Shown here: positions 12,025-27,900 of the stretch, one piece after another
Position numbering within the stretch: position 1 is the stretch's first letter
How the letters are laid out: each line of letters starts with the position of its first letter
NCBI RefSeq assembly: GCF_030848805.1
Contig: NC_092359.1
Coordinates: 11,655,598 to 11,719,597 of the forward strand
Direction: 5' to 3'
Source of the DNA: Temnothorax longispinosus
Lineage: Eukaryota; Arthropoda; Insecta; Hymenoptera; Formicidae
Length of the DNA: 64,000 nucleotides
Notes under the pieces: generated by a model
What the model was told of the DNA's origin: nothing
The model's database searches: none
Seen by the model: only the letters and a program-made list of their open reading frames with translations
Translations under genes and position numbers: made by a program

Positions 12025-15000
12025 TCCCTACGCCTCCTCTTCCATGACCACCATCCTCGCATTCTCGAAAAGCACGAGCGCGTCCTGGAGGGCGACCGAG
12101 GTGGATTCATTCAGTTTTACTATTATTACGCATACCGTCACGCGTGCGGTTCGTTTCAGCTCGGGGAATGCGATCCTGGATCCCGGCGATCCCGCCGAGG
12201 CGCTTGGAGATGCGTCGACTTAATGGAACGGATGTCTGGGAGGCGGAGAGAGTCGCGGATAAATACGACATGTCGTTAAGAGAGATCCCTCCGCGGGTTT
12301 CTCTTTTGAATCCTGGCGAACTCGCGAGGGCGGAAAGTAGCGCGTGCCAATTTCGTTCCTCGAGAGTCCTTCTCGCGATTCGCAAAATTCCATATCGATA
12401 TATAAACGCACGCGGCAGAAATCCATTTAAATTTAAAAAAAACTGACATATCATCATTCTTTGTACCTAGAGACTTCCTTTCTAATTCTTTTATAACTCA
12501 AGAATTATTCGAGCTTCAGTAGTCTGATTGTAAAAAAGAACCGACACCAAATTAAATACATGTAACTTCCGTATAAAATTATAAATATAAAAATATTTTA
12601 TTCGTAAAAGTAGCCGCGTTCCACCGCTGGTAAGACCGAATTCTGCTTAATTTATTGATTCACCCCCTTGTAAAATACGATGGTAGCTCAAACTAATTGG
12701 AAATAAAGTGCGCCGTCGTGTCATCGACACTTTTTACCAGCGCTCCTTTCGCTGCTCGCTCTATCGTCATTTGAATCTTTCGCATGGCTCCCTTGCCGGC
12801 GAAGAAAAGAGCGATCCCTGTCCCCGGCGCCGCGATCTGATAGAGGCGACGAAAACATTTAGAGGTTATAAGAGCCCCCGGGACGATAAAATCGGGGCAG
12901 CCAGGCGGGCGGAACGACACGCGGCGTGTCGTGCACGAACACACGCGCATGGCATCCTTGATGGGCTCCTCTTCACGAGCCCACTCCGCACACGCGGAGC
13001 GGAGGCACTCGATTGTCATTCCCGTGCTGCACATTTCGTATTCTCGTAACGTAAGTCGGATGCGGGCGCTGATATGTATAGAGGATTCCTCACGATGGAT
13101 CATTATTGCCTGTGAGGACTTAAAGAATCGTCATCTTACTCCTCTTCTTTTCATTTCTTTTAAATTAATTTGTAATATTAGTGCCGTCATTTAAATATGT
13201 ATTAGATGTATGCTATGTTGAATAATGAACAACTTAAAATAGCAGCATTTCATATACAATGTACTCAGAGAAATCCCAAGGAAATGGGCATTGGAAAAAA
13301 AAGAAATCAAAAACAATACCTGACGAAATTCAGAAAGTCTTTTATGCCGAAACGAATATTGGTCTTTGAAGGTATCTTTATCAGTCTTCAAAGCTCCATA
13401 TATTAGAATGCATAATTGCAATACCTATTAGAAATTTTATTCGAATTTTGTCACATAATTTTATAAATATGTACCTATTGCCGTAACACTATTATACTAT
13501 TATATATTAAAGTAATAATTGTATAATTTTGATTCTTAGAAGATTTTAATGTTCAAGCTTGGACATTGGTATATAGAGGCCTTCGAACCAAATCACCAGC
13601 TTTATTACGGTTCATAGTTTTTCGACCTTTAAATTATTCCCGATAAGAAAATCGCGCACACGTAAATCAACTAATTTATCGTTTTTGCGATCGCACGAGC
13701 CGAAGATGGTCCATCCTGTTCGTCATTGTCATCCACGTCGTCGTCGCCGGGATATAGGAATGGCTGGAATCCCTTTTGGCGGGACCTGGAGCTCGTCGTC
13801 GTGGCCATTCGTGGGAAAGGATATCGGCTGACATTCGAGGACCACACCGTCGAATTATCGGCGTTTTGGCATGTTATAAGGTTCCGACGGAGGCGCACCT
13901 CTCTTACCCCGTCCTGGCCTCCCTTTCGTCTCGTTTCGCTTCCTCGATCCGTTTCTCCTCCGACCGTCCTCCGCGGAACCAGTAAAGAGAATTTCCAGCG
14001 GAATCCGCGTCTCCGACGACTGTGGGAACGAAATCGCGGATTGGCCGTTGTCTGGAACCAGCGTGTACCGACGTGTCGATCGACACCCGGATTCCTTTCG
14101 AGTCCTTCGGCCTTTTCATTCCTAAAACTTTCGAATAAAGTTCTTTTCTTTCTCTCTCTTTCTCTTTTTTCTTTTTTTTTAAATTGCTGCCGATGTTCTC
14201 GTTCTCAATTGCCTCACATGACGTTCGACATCAGAATTATTTTCGAGCAAAGATCCCAGCAGAGCTCAGAGCAAAGTATCCTTAATCTATGATCTTGAAT
14301 AATCGCTCTAACATTTAAAAATAATTTCGATACGATTTTGTAAGAAGTAAATTGCATTTTTATACTTGCGCGTTTCTTCTATTTTTAATTTATTTTTAAT
14401 TTACTCAATTTTTATTCATGAGTTAGTGCATAATATTAAATATCTGGCTGATAAAAAATATAGAATGACTAATATCGATACTCGCCGAGAAAAGTTAAAA
14501 CAGTTTATAGATGAAAGGGGCTACTAATATTTTCTAATCAGCTGTGGACGCTAAGACTAGTCAGTCTGACGTGAGAAGAACATAGTATTCGTGCGTTTCG
14601 CGAGATAGTTCTAAAGAGGTGACAATCTCAACGCGCAAGAAATCCAACGCTATCCTCGCTCTTTCATCCGTGACGGTCGTAGCAAGTAAGTAAGTAAGTC
14701 ATTGAAGAACTCGGAGAGCACACCGGGGACCACCCTGGACGCGATTCCGTGGATAATCCCCCCCCTCAGAGTACCACCGGGTAGATTTACGTATCGCGTT
14801 CGCCACGGGTCCCGGGGGCGATACACGTTCGTGGATCCTACGAGAGCTTCATTACTTTTTTCTGGCTCGGCGCACGATGAATGACTTAATTCTCCGGGGA
14901 TAGAGACGGAGAGTCGCGACGCGACGACGGCGTGGATATCAACGGTGAACGCGCGGCGCGACAAGGAAGACGGGGGAAGAAGGCGAGGAAGAAGAGGATC

Positions 15001-18000
15001 GAAGCGCGTAATACGTGTCCAGTGGCCGTGTTCTCTTTCGTAAGATCGAGAAGCGTAGATGACGCCGTGAGTGGCGTGACGAATCACTGAGGTACCGCCC
15101 GGGAAAATCAACAATTGGCCTCCCTTTAATTCGAAAAACACACACAGCGTTCTGCTACGTTCTCCGCTCGACCGATCCGTCTTTTTCTGATCACCTCTTT
15201 CTCGCAGCTGCACTGCCGCGACACTTGTCCAGGTCTCGCGGTCGATTTTCAGACCGAATACGGCAATGCAAGACGCGAGCTGACAATGAGATTGAAATTG
15301 TGATATCGATTTCTGCAAGTTCAATTTTACAAAAATAATCCTCTATTCATTATCATTGATAACATAAAGCGTAAATATATATATAATAATGATGAAAAGT
15401 TGTTTATTATATTGCATGTATCTTAAGACAATAAAAACTTGATGTCTTTTTTTTAAGGATTATCACGTAAGACCCATAAGAGGAAATAATCGTGTATTTT
15501 CATTGAGATGTACATTATTAAAAATTGAATTTATCTCCCCGAAATTATACCCAGACTCTCGTTGAGACTTGCCATATAATCGACAGCGCCGATCCAAAGT
15601 CTCACCGTTACCTTCCTTTGATAGCGTAATTACCGACTTTTATTAGCCAACGAATTATGTCTTTTAGAAATTACATCGTTCGACATGATTTTATTAGCGA
15701 GCCCCTCCGGCTCGCGGCGGCTATTACACGTAATGAGTGACTCGGGATTGATTTTCGCGCGACTTCGGCTTCGGAAATTAGTCTCTCCCCGAAATTATAA
15801 CGGTCACCGGACCCCGCATCAAGTGCCCGCGAAGTGAAGGAGGGAGAAGGAGGAACGGGCTGTCAAAGATACATATAGCTATATATACATTATACCTGTG
15901 GTGGAAACTGTGGTGTCCTTTTATTTGAGAAACGCCGAAGAGAGTGGAGCAACATCGTTATTAATGTCGGACAAAAACACCGAAATACATCACCCAGGCG
16001 CCGTCGGCCACCTAAGTAGCCGGGGAAGGGAAGAGGGGGGCGCGGAAGGATCCGACGGATCCGATACACCGACACCAGGACCAGGATGATAATTAATGGT
16101 TTTACGATATTGGAAATGTCTCGCGTTCAGTCGAGCAGAATCTATCGGAGGCGTCAAAACAAAGACGGCGGTTACCGCCGCCGATGGTGGGCCACACAGT
16201 GATTCGTCGATATCCGACTTTTTCTGCGCGATTTTCGAGTTCGCCGTTTCTCTCTTCGAGGATTATCGATTCGCTCCGCATCGTAGTATTTGCTTTATCG
16301 GTGCGCGCCTTTTTGAGCGCCGTCGGACTCGGCGATCGGTCAACGCGAGAACAACGGTGTTGTATATTTTCAAGCGATTCAACTCGAGAAAATGCGTGAT
16401 TACGCGAGAACTGAATTCTCTTGGTTATCACCAATTATCATTTAAAACTTGAAATAACATAATTATTACTACTATAATTCTGATTTTAAAATCTCTTATC
16501 AAAACGTTTTTAAATATATTTATGAAATTTTAATGAAAACGATCCATGTTCACTTATCAATTAACGCGTTAATATAAATCGCCATTGACGTACGTGAGAA
16601 AATTACGTAAGACATTTCAATCTTCACTAGACTTAACGATTTTCGAAAGACTTTCGAATGGAATCGACCTGCAGGCAAAGAAATCGGATGTAGTCAATTG
16701 CGTGTACGAGGAACGGACCACCTGGTCATTCGAGGACTCGATTCATTCTTGCGTCGACGTCCATCGAAAAAGAAGAAGAGAACCGATTGCTGGTGAATTA
16801 GCATACGCTGCGCGGATCAGTAACTTCGGCCGTAGTCCTTCATTGTCACTTCTGTCGGCCTATTGTGTAATTCTTCTGTTTTATAGTTCCACTAATAACA
16901 ATCGCGTTATTGCCGACAATTTTCAAAAATCCATACATAAACTCGTCCTTACAGAATTAATAACGTATCTAATCGCATACAATGTATACAAATCACGATC
17001 AGCACAATATTTTATGGCACATATTAGTCGACACGTTTTCTGTCAGAAATCTCCTACGTTTCGACAGATTGCAAGTCGTGATAATACTTAGCCATATCGA
17101 CGAACGGTTCCGTCGTCGGCGAGCGTTCCAACAGGTGGCATGCTGCAACTGTCGTGCATTAGAAGACGCGGGGATTCAGCGTCGCGCGGGCAACGAAAAA
17201 TTACGGCGCACGGCTGCATTACGCGGCATGAGTAGCAACTCTCTCCAGGAAGCCATTGGTTCGTAGGAACACCCATATCGCCGTTGCTGACTCCTTGCTC
17301 CTCTATCATTCCCCCCCTCTCTCTCTCTCTCTTTCTTTTTCTCTCTGCATATTTCTCTCTCGCTCTTTCTCTTTACGCTTTAGGCCAGAGATTATGTCCA
17401 TAATTTATATACGCGGGCTAACGCCCTTGGTGTCTGAGATTTTTGTTACAGGGATGCCCTTCGATCGCTCGAACGGAAAGCGAGACGAATTTTAAGAAAG
17501 CAATTTACCGTCGATTTGCCCGGAAATACAGAGTCAATAATTTAGACGTTGCTTCGCGTATAAAATAGGATACCATTTTATAAGTCCTAAAGTCCATTAC
17601 ACCACGAGTTGCCTGCAGCCTCGGCGGCCTTGAATCGCGAGGCATTTCGATACTATCAGATAAACAAGTGTAGCAGAAAGCGAAGATAAGTAACGGGCAA
17701 AACGGCAAATCTGTTCGCAATTATTGTTATCACTTTTACGCGCGCCTCGACGTTTATCCCTAATGAGCGGCTGCGTTTCGCAGCATCATTTCTACGGAGA
17801 GACTCGTAGTCGTTCTGCGGACTGAACGCACGCAATTAGATGTATCGATATGTATAACGAGCAACGTGTATAATCGTGCTTTTGCTATATGTTATTGATT
17901 TATCATTATTAACTTCATTTCTCCTAGGGCAGTGGTTTGTAATCATTAACTTCACTTCTTAACATCACGAATACGAAGCACTACGTGGAGGTACATTGCG

Positions 18001-19992
18001 ATGTAGATTTTGGAGCAGATTTTCTTCTGAATAGCACGTAAATACTGGCAGTCTCTCAACAGATATACAGTTAAGAGATTATCGGGACAAGAAAAAGGAT
18101 TTGGATATGCTTTCAGAAACAGATCTCAATGCGAACTACTCGCCCATTGCGTTTATGGAAGAATGTTAAAGGATAATCGACCCTTTTAGCCCTAAACAAG
18201 ATCGACCGATCACTCCCTATACACAAATAATTCGCTTGAACGAAATCGAAGCTTGTGTGACGACGATTTCCATACAGAAACTGTGTGGCTCATCACCATA
18301 GAGATAATCACAAAATAATCCTCCGAATCCTATATTCGGAAAAAGGAGACGACACTAAGACCGCAGATGATTGGTCGGACTAGAATATAGGTAACTATTT
18401 TCTACAGAGCTGTTTATAATAAGATTTACAAAAAAATCGAATATTATCTATTTATATAAATACATATATCTGTATCTGTATTGTATTTTTATTTAGCTAT
18501 TTTCCTGCTTTGCTTAAATTCTCAATTTTTTAATCAAAATTTTATAAATTAGAAATATGCAAATTGTATTTAATAAATTATTTTAAAATCTTACAATTTT
18601 AAGCCATAAAGAATTACATATTAATACAAATTACACGAGCATTAAAAAAATTAATTTATAAGAATATCATATGTTTTAATTGTAACACATCATACTCAAA
18701 TGCAATATCCGTGAAATTTGTAAGTATATCTTCAATTAATAATTTAAAAAATTAAGAAAAAGTGGAATATAGTAAGATACAATAATCGATAACAATTCCG
18801 ACATATTTAATTACTAAGTGCTAAATGCTAGTTTTCTTTAATATAACTTTTGTATCACTTCGCTGAAAAAGTCGACTAAATGCGCGACAATGCGTCTATA
18901 CGTATTGATAACAGGAGAAGCGCACAGATGTGAGATGCACGAGAAGCAAGAAGACGATAGCGGAAGAAGAGGAGAAGGAAGGTGAGAAGAAGAAGCGAGA
19001 GACAGGGCAAAGCTTAAGGGCCCCGGTCGGACCCACCGCCGCGCCGTGTTCCGCGAGGCTCGTAATTACGCGGCAAGGCCGCCGCGAAAGAGAGGCGTCA
19101 AAATCGCCCTACGGTCCCTCTCTCCTTCCCCCTCGCCCTTCTCGCTCGGTCTCGCGTGATCCTCCGGCCCCGGCGGCCATTATCGAAATTGATATTTTAT
19201 TGATGGCCCGCACCATAATCCACAGGCCCTTTATTGAGTTATTTCCCGATAATTACGAATCAATAACGATAATTTAACGGTGTCCGAACGTTAGAGCCCG
19301 CCATCCGGTCTCCTTTCGCTCTTTCCTCGTTCACCTTTCTTTCCCTTCTCCTTCTAAGCCGTTCTTTTTCTTTCTTAATTTTACTCCTGCTGTTCCTCTC
19401 TCGTTGTTTTTTTCTTTATTTCCATCCGCTCTCGCAGCAATGCGCACGCGACGTAAGCACGTATCTCAAAATATCTTCGACAATTAATCTGATAAATTAG
19501 CCTTATGCATCCACAATCTTTTTAATTATTAAAAAAAATGACTTATGTTGTCAAGATAGATCAGAAATGTGTCAATAATCTTTTATTCTCACCTTCAGCA
19601 TTAAATTTAAGGGATAATATCATCAATTCTAATTAACCTAATACTTTTGACATCAAAAGAAATTTTTTAAATGCCAAAATTAAGAATAATTTGTTCTGTT
19701 TATGTCATTTATAATTGACCATGAAATCTCAGGTAGTATTCCACAACGAGGGAACAGAGCGACAGTATCGATGAGAAAACCACCGCATCGAGAAACCGCA
19801 GGTGCTTCCTCTACGCCTCTAGCCGGCCGATAAGGAATGTTTATTATAGCAGCCGGTGGAAACGCCCTCTCTCCTCTCGGACGCGTTGGTGCTCATAAAC
19901 GGGCCCGTTTTACGATCCTCCCGGTGGTTTTTCGCTGCGCTTTTTGCTCCGTGCCGAGTCTTACGAAAGGTTTGTCCGTAAGCGGGGAGCAC

Positions 19993-19993
19993 G

Positions 19994-20047
<54 letters not shown>
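19993..20047. repeat. (GA)n microsatellite
   Basis: GA run of about 55 bases with one AA interruption. Open frames crossing it are Arg-Glu or Leu-Ser artefacts. Confidence 0.95.
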
Positions 20048-20049
<2 letters not shown>

Positions 20050-23000
20050 ATGGAAGGACGAGGGGAGCCGCGATGGAACACCTACTGCGATAATTACGTG
20101 ACATTTTGTTTTGCGACCACAAGGGATTTTTTCCTCGCCTCCGTTCCGGCCTCACCGGCGGACCCGGCTGGTCCATTCTCCCCACGAGATTCTTCCTAGC
20201 CCCTCGGGTTTCGAATCGTTTCGCGTCTGACGAAGGGCGAGCAGCGTGATGGGGGCGTGAACGCAAATGAATTTACCAGTATTGGAATCGCGGCGGAGCA
20301 AAATTTACGAACGACGAATCGTAATTTGCATGCTAATAGGATGCGCCGAATCTGCTGAAAGTTAATTCGATGGAGTTAAACGCAGATGGAATCAGAAAGT
20401 ATATTCTGATGTGCAATCACTCATGATTATAAAGATATACCACAGTTTTTATAAAGTTATAGCTAAATTATCTCAATAGAAAAACATACATGTTCTCTTT
20501 GCTTATAACATATGTGTATAGCTTACACTTATATGTAATTTTTAACTGTAAACATTTTTGTCTTTTATACAATTTTAACTAAATGTTTGCCTAAACGCGA
20601 GCTTTCATCTGGACGATCAAGAATCTCGGCTGACGATGAAACTGTTATTGATTCATTCACAGAATAACGAGAAATAACTTTATCGAACTTTTACTCGGTT
20701 TGGCGATTCAGTCACGGTGCAACCTCGGTGTATACAATGCTAAGAGATCGGTTATTGACGCGCAATTTAACAGTCTCTAAAGTCGTTTTTCCGGGCAGTC
20801 GAGCGTATCCCGCACGCTCAATTGAGAAGCGTCAGCGATGGCGACAGCAACTACGACAGGAGCAACAGCAATCGTCGACCGGCGACACTGATGCTAATTG
20901 CCGCAGCTAACTAACCGCTCACTTAGCACGCATCGACGATACGTCATTGTGTTCGATTATGCGTGCACATCTGTAGATGTACACAAGAACGATAGAACAA
21001 GAAAGGAAATATTCAGATTGCATCCACTTTTAACCCTAGGATTATCGAAAAGAATAGTAATATATTATGATTACATATAATTTCTTTTTTTATGGTATAT
21101 AAATATATATCTGTACCTTAGAGATAAAGGATAAATGATTGTACGTCCGTTTTTTAACATTTCCAGGAAATAAGGTTTAAAGTTTTAAATAAGGAAATGA
21201 TATATTATTTTAGGTATAAAATGAAAGTAGTAACTTGATTTATTAAGTTTTTAATAAAGTATCTTAACTCACATGTTTAATGGCGCAACTGCCAATAACA
21301 CGCTGTACCTATATAGTTTAAAAATTAGACACTATATAAAAATTTTTAATATGACTTTTTCTAAACATTGTATTTTAACAACTAGTAAAAATAGACATAA
21401 GACGCTTTACCATTATATAATTTAAGTGCCTGTTATATTGAAAAGTGTTTTAATTCCATTTTGACAAAAACTAGAGATACGATCCTCTAAGATATAGATA
21501 TATTCATTTATCAATTGTTAATAATTAACAAATGTTTGATACCTCCGGAATCTGATTTTACACAGCGGCTATAAGATATTCCTGACTTTTACTCTGCACT
21601 TCGCAACTGCAAGTACAAATAAAAAAAATAAGAGTTATTGTTGGAATTAGATAAAGATTTCACGATCAGAGATAATCTTTGCATATATTCACAGGTAAAC
21701 TACGGGCGATGTGGAAGCCTATGTTTACTTCTTATTTCTTCAAACTACGATAATCATCTCGAAGATTAAATCCCGCGATGATTTCCTACTCTCGTAATTA
21801 ATAAAACATGCCAACGATTCGTTGCCGGACTAACATCTTGATCTCTAAAACATAGACTCTATCGTATGTACATTGGGACTCCGCAATAAATATACCGAGA
21901 TTTCAAGACTCGACCCGATCGATCCTGATGGCTATAAATAATCCACTCGTCGAATCTTTAAAAAAATATCACAAATACTAGTATATTATATCGTACATCA
22001 TCGAGTTCACTGTGTGCAGTTAATTAGCGCCAATTACAGCCAAATACCCTTTCGCTATTTCAAACTTCTTCCGCTTTCGTTTTCTCCGGCCTAAAACTAT
22101 ATCTAGATAAAGTTTCCTTGATCTAAGAGAATTTCCAAGCGGTTTTACGGCGCGATCAACTGTGGAATTTAATTCCAGTTTTTTACAATTGGAAAGAACA
22201 ATAGAGATTTGCTATGTACTTAATTTCGAATTACAATAATACAATGAAACATCACGACAGAAATGCTACATATTTTCTTAGAAATCTTATTCTCGATTAA
22301 AAAATCGCATGAGCGTATAATATCTATCAATAAAATAAAAGTTCATAAAATAGTAAGACATTTAAGCAAATTCTTTGACGTATCAATAATTAAATTGAAT
22401 AATAAAAAGAAAGAGTTGAATAAAAAAATTATTCTTGCAGTAAAGAATAAATTACGTTGCGTGCATTCAATAAACTTGGCACAAAGATGACAATGTCTGT
22501 TTTTGGCCAGATGCTCATTAATTAACAACGTGTCGTAATAAGTCCGCCGTGTGAGATTTACGATCGCTCCCCGATCGAGTTTCGTCTCCGCGGAGTTCCA
22601 CGCTACGGCGAAGATCGTTCCGCCACGTGGGTGGTGGTTGACCATGTGCGCGCGCGTGCGTATGTTACATTATGTTACTGTCCGCGTATGTAATGGCGAC
22701 GCAGCCATTCCATAAGAGCGCGATGATTCAGGGCCTTCCTGCGCGGCGTCCCGTCGGACTAAATGCTCACATCCATATCGCGGCCGTCGTGGGTGGACGC
22801 GCGACATGAGCGAGAAGACGACGGGACAAGTGCAGGACATGCCGCGCGCGCCCCACCCTCGCCCTGTCGACCCTCGTAAAACAACCGTTTAAGGAACGGG
22901 ATGAAGGAGGCTAATTAATATCGCATTCCGCGGGATTGAGCTGTCGCTTGCTGGGACAGTCGTTGCTGTTCACGACACATCGAACGTGGAGCGATAGCTT

Positions 23001-24914
23001 CTACGAGGCAGTAAACACTTTCGATAATGCTCAACTGTTCTAATGCATCACTTCTTATAATATATATCACTGTATTTTCTATGATTAGAAACACCTTTCT
23101 AATATTATATTATTGGCGCTATGATAAATGAGACTATTAAAAATATACTAAAATATATCATATCTTCCAAGTTTACATTTGCAAATGTTTCAATATATTA
23201 AAGGGGTTCTCCGCCTCACAAAGGGACCATATAAAGCTACACTAAAAAATCGAAAGGATCGTCATCGGGCTCCGCGGCATTGTCCGCGCACGTCCGTCTC
23301 ATATGGAAGTGCTCATTGTAATTATTCTCGTATCAATGTCCGTTATCGTCCGCCACTATCGTCCCGCATCGTCATGACGTGGAGACATCGCGATTGGTAA
23401 ATGGTTAATGACGAGAGAGCCGCTATCGGGCTCGTGGATCGTCATGCGTGCGATCCGCGGGGGTGCACAGTCAACTCCGACGAGCGTCTCAATCGGAAAG
23501 ACGATCGAACGATCTGAGATAGAAAAGAGAGAGAAAAGACGACGGGGATCTCGTGAATTACGTCCGAGTTCCGTCGAGGCGAAGCTCTCGAGGATCGATA
23601 GCCGATCGTGAGGCTAAACGCCGATCTCAGATCGAGTCTTGTCGATAAGGGATCGATCTTTCCCCCTCAGCCATCGGCGGGGGGACGACCGTGAGCCCGT
23701 TCACCAAAACGGCTTCATTAGGGCCCGACATCTTTCGGATGCCCCACGCAAGGATGCCCACTATGCTCTCGTTACTGTCGACCATACTGTCGGTCGTACT
23801 CGCGTTAGCGAATGTCACGTGAACGTTACACAATGTACCGATTCATCCTGCCCTAAGAAAATGATGATGGTAGCGATTGATATATAATACCGGACCATAT
23901 CTTTCCGTATCTCCGATACAATATCTTTAAAGTCGTCATAGAGAAGCACTTTAATTTATATTCATTTGGTGATCGTGTCAAATTTAGAACAAGTTTAAAA
24001 AGACATGCACGATTTGAATGAAAAAATAAAATTACATTGTGTGATAAATAATAAAATGTACGATACAGATATTTACATCATAAATATCGCAAAAAAAATT
24101 AAAAATTTGTCCTATCTTCTCTCTAATATATAAGTAACTTAATAATAATTATAAAAATTAAAAAATACTTTAATTTTATCCCAACTAAATGGAATATACT
24201 ATATTGTGTTGCACAATATTAAAACAGAAAAAGCATTACAAAGGGATGTAAAGTTGTAGAATACTTCTATAAGATCAATAGTGTAATCAATAAAAGTCTA
24301 TTAGCCCACATTTCTCTATTATTCTTACATAGATTACATTTCTCAAATTACGAAAATACAGATACACTTGGGGTGTGATCCCTAAGAGATTAAGCCGTCG
24401 AACGAGCAGTAACCGAGCGCGAAGAAACGACATAATTTCCCTGGGACCAAAGCGCGTGAACGGTATATGAGAGAAAGACGAGGGGGGAAAAGGGAGAGAT
24501 GGAAGAAAAAAGGAAGAAGAGAAAAGAGGAGGCACGGAACCTAGAGGGCTCGATAGCCCTCTTTATCTCGTACTCGCATCGTTCCGTCGTCGCCCCTCCT
24601 TAATTCACAGCCAAGCCGGGCCATAACTCGCGTTTTACCTCGCGGTGTTTATATACTTTTAACTTTTAATAATGCCTGATATCTCGTGGATAGGTGCTGC
24701 TCACTCACCCGCGCTTCCCCCACCGCGACGCATCCCCCGGCGCTGCGTTGTGCACCCCGCTGCGAGCCGATGTGTGGTCGTATTACGGACCGGATCGAGA
24801 AACTTTGGGCCCGCGCGGCCCGAAGAATCGATATTGTCTCGCAATTACGGCGTTACTCCCTTTCGCATTTATACCTTATTCAGCACGTTTGAAAGATACG
24901 TATGGCGTCAACAC

Positions 24915-24975
24915 TACGTATTACTGCTATAACAATCTCGAGTAGGAGATTGTTATAGCAGTAATACTATACGTA
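24915..24975. repeat. Near-perfect inverted repeat / hairpin
   Basis: A 19-base perfect stem (24921-24939 with 24946-24964) closes a 6-base loop. Beyond it TACGTA pairs with TACGTA at 24970-24975 after a 5-base bulge on the right side, and GTATG/CATAC pair further out (24900-24904 with 24987-24991). The size resembles a pre-miRNA or a very small palindromic insertion. No known miRNA seed was recognised. Confidence 0.85.
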
Positions 24976-27900
24976 GAATAGAGTGTCATATACTGACGAT
25001 CATTGTAACAATAGTAAAATTCTCATAATTTTTCGTAGAACAAATATACGAATCAAACTATTAACTTAAAGCGAAGTAAACGTATGGAAAAGAGATATGT
25101 CACATTTGCGACTTTTTTTTTTAATCTCGCAATCTCTTTTATATATCATACGACTTACAATGTTGATTTAAGTATAGGTATCGAGTGCAGCAATAGTTTT
25201 GCTGTCATGACGAATTCTGTCCGCCCACCTTCTCACCCTGTCACGCATTCCCTCGGGCAACCACGTCTTTCTTCCCTCCCATTCCGGCACATGTTAACAG
25301 GACTTTAAAGTTTTATTAATAAGGATAAATCAGAGGCGCCCTGCGGATGAAGTTGTCGGTGTCCGCGGTCCAGCGCGTATAATCTGGCATCGGGTACACG
25401 AGAAGGGTCAAGGGAGGCGCGACACGAGGGCGCGGAAGGGGAGGGGCACGAACATGTCGGTTTACGACCATTGCCCACAATGTCGTGCGCGCTCGCAACG
25501 TGCAGCGCATAAAGATAAGTATTTATCGTCCTGACTCGCGTACGCGCCGGAGACGCGTCGTCGTGCCGACTCGACTCGCTCTTCTTGGATCGCTTCTTTT
25601 TTAAACACCCCTTACGAGCATCTCGCGCGGTGTCTCAAAGACCGTACAGTGGACAAAGTTTTCGGCCCAGGTTTTCAAACAGTGTTTCTGAGCAATTAAA
25701 ACAGTCAGGAGCTCTTTCACAGTTTAAACTTCATTAATAAAAGTATGTAGTAAAATCTTATTCTTCGCGGTCGAGTTTGATTAAAATTTACTTTGATAGA
25801 ATTTTAACTTGACTTTTGAATTTGAATCTTTAAAATATATTTAATGGAACTTATTTCAAAATATGCAATAAGATATTTAATGCTGAATCTTTAAAAGGCA
25901 TCCATGACTGAATTAAAACATTACCGAAAATCCTATAATAATTAATTTACAGACAATGAGCTCCAAAAGTAACAAGAGTCGATTTTTATATTAACAACCA
26001 GCAACCAAAAACTCGGCAAAACAGGTCTCAGGACATATTTCTCCAGCACATGCGGAGGCACACGCATTCAGTGCGCGCGATGTCCTAAAGATGTACACTG
26101 GTCGTAATGTAATTATGCAAGGAGTCACGACGATACTTTGTTAAGAAGGCGAATCCCTATAAGTTCGACGCCGATGGTTTCGCGTATGTCATTTTCGACA
26201 GGTTCATGGCTGTTCTGAAATCTCGCTAATTATCTACGCGAAGGCGCTCCACGTTAAGAGGCCCAGGTATTCAAAAGGCGCGACGCAATCTCGTCACAAA
26301 AAGCGTACGGCTTACGCTCGACTTTTATATAGTCGCGGATACCCTCACGGATATTGAGGGCCCTAATTAACGATTCCTGGATGAAGCGGTGTGTTCGACC
26401 GGTCCGGCCGAGGCCCTATATAGCCGCCGAGTAAAATGGAAAATCTCACCGGGTACGGCGCGGCGTGTCGGGCCCAATTAGCGTAACATACGCGGGATGC
26501 GGATAGCACATTTAACGTTCGTAGAACCTGTTGCGTCGTATCAGTTTACTACTCGCTAAGAGAACGTTAAGTCGTGTTTAGCAGCGATCTTTTGGTTATT
26601 AGAGAAAGAGAGAGAAAGAGAGCGGCTATTAAGCGTACAAGCAACTTGAATCCGCGCGTTCCTCTACCTGAACGTAAATTAAAAAAGTAAAAGTGAAGTT
26701 TAAAATCTTTGCATTGCGTAATTTGTTACAACTTGTAAAGATAAAATGAGAACAAATATGACGATTAAATGTTGTAGGGCAAGAACTAATTTGGATAAAA
26801 TGTATAATTTAACGAACTGATAGGTAAGCGACTGGTCTGATAATTGCAAATATTATAATATAAGTTATATGTATGTTACTGATGAGCTGTTGATGTCAAG
26901 ATTATATAATTGTAAATGCATAATTGTAAATATTGCGATATAATTCATATCACGTTATAATTTATAAACATTGATAAAGTAATTGCTTGAGAGGAGAATG
27001 AAAAAGCGAAAAATTATAGATGGTTAAGCATTAATCCACGCATATCGAAGCACCTATATCTTTGATAGACTCAACGTCGTCGGCCGCACGATTCGCATAA
27101 ACTATGCCTACTATGCAACTGCAGGTGCACTTATGCACAACTCTAACTTTAAGATCGGTACTTCGTGTAACGATCTTTTAAGAGCCGTGCTGATAAAGTG
27201 ACATTCTCGATCCATAATGCTAGGATTTTTACAAATATTAAGTATATAATATTATATACCTTGCCACTCTGCGGCTCTCCTTGAGCGAATTGAAAAATGT
27301 CGTTATCTTGGAGTAAGAATTTGTCCGCTAGTCTTGCTTTAGTGAAACACTGATCGAACGTCCACTAATCTGGACATCTGATTTGTTTTGAAATAAATAT
27401 TCCAATAAATCTTTTGTTCTATGATTTTTACAAAATTACGAACAGCTCTCTCTCTTTCTCATTTTTTGACTTATTGTTTATTTCAGAAATAATTTTAGAA
27501 TTAATAATCGTTAGTATTAATTACCATAAATTAAGTAATTTAATATTCTTATTTTCTTTACTTACAAACTACTGTTTCACCAGTATTCATATATTTTTAG
27601 CATTACAAATAATGAAAGCTTTCTATTGAAAAGAACGTAGGTTCCTAGTTTAAGAATACTATTTGACTCAAATGGAATGATAACTCTCACAGTATGCCTT
27701 GAATAACAATTTATGGAGACCTTGATGACGCCCAGAAAGTATATATATAGTATTTATTTTAAACTCCCTCTTTTTATATGGATTTGACTAAAAAGAAGTT
27801 GATATCAATTTTAAATCGTCACTCTCTTAAGTCCAGAAATTATGAAATAAGGTAAATATTTTTGTTCAAATTAATTCACATTTGCTTTACGTAAAGCGCA

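Noticed and set aside
14650..15324. 224-codon open frame, the longest in the window
   Set aside because: No family motif, no signal peptide or domain; sits in a GC-rich block where stop codons are rare. A protein search would be needed to reinstate it.
17931..17960. CAGTGGTTTGTAATC as a hAT terminus
   Set aside because: No matching inverted end or target duplication was found nearby.
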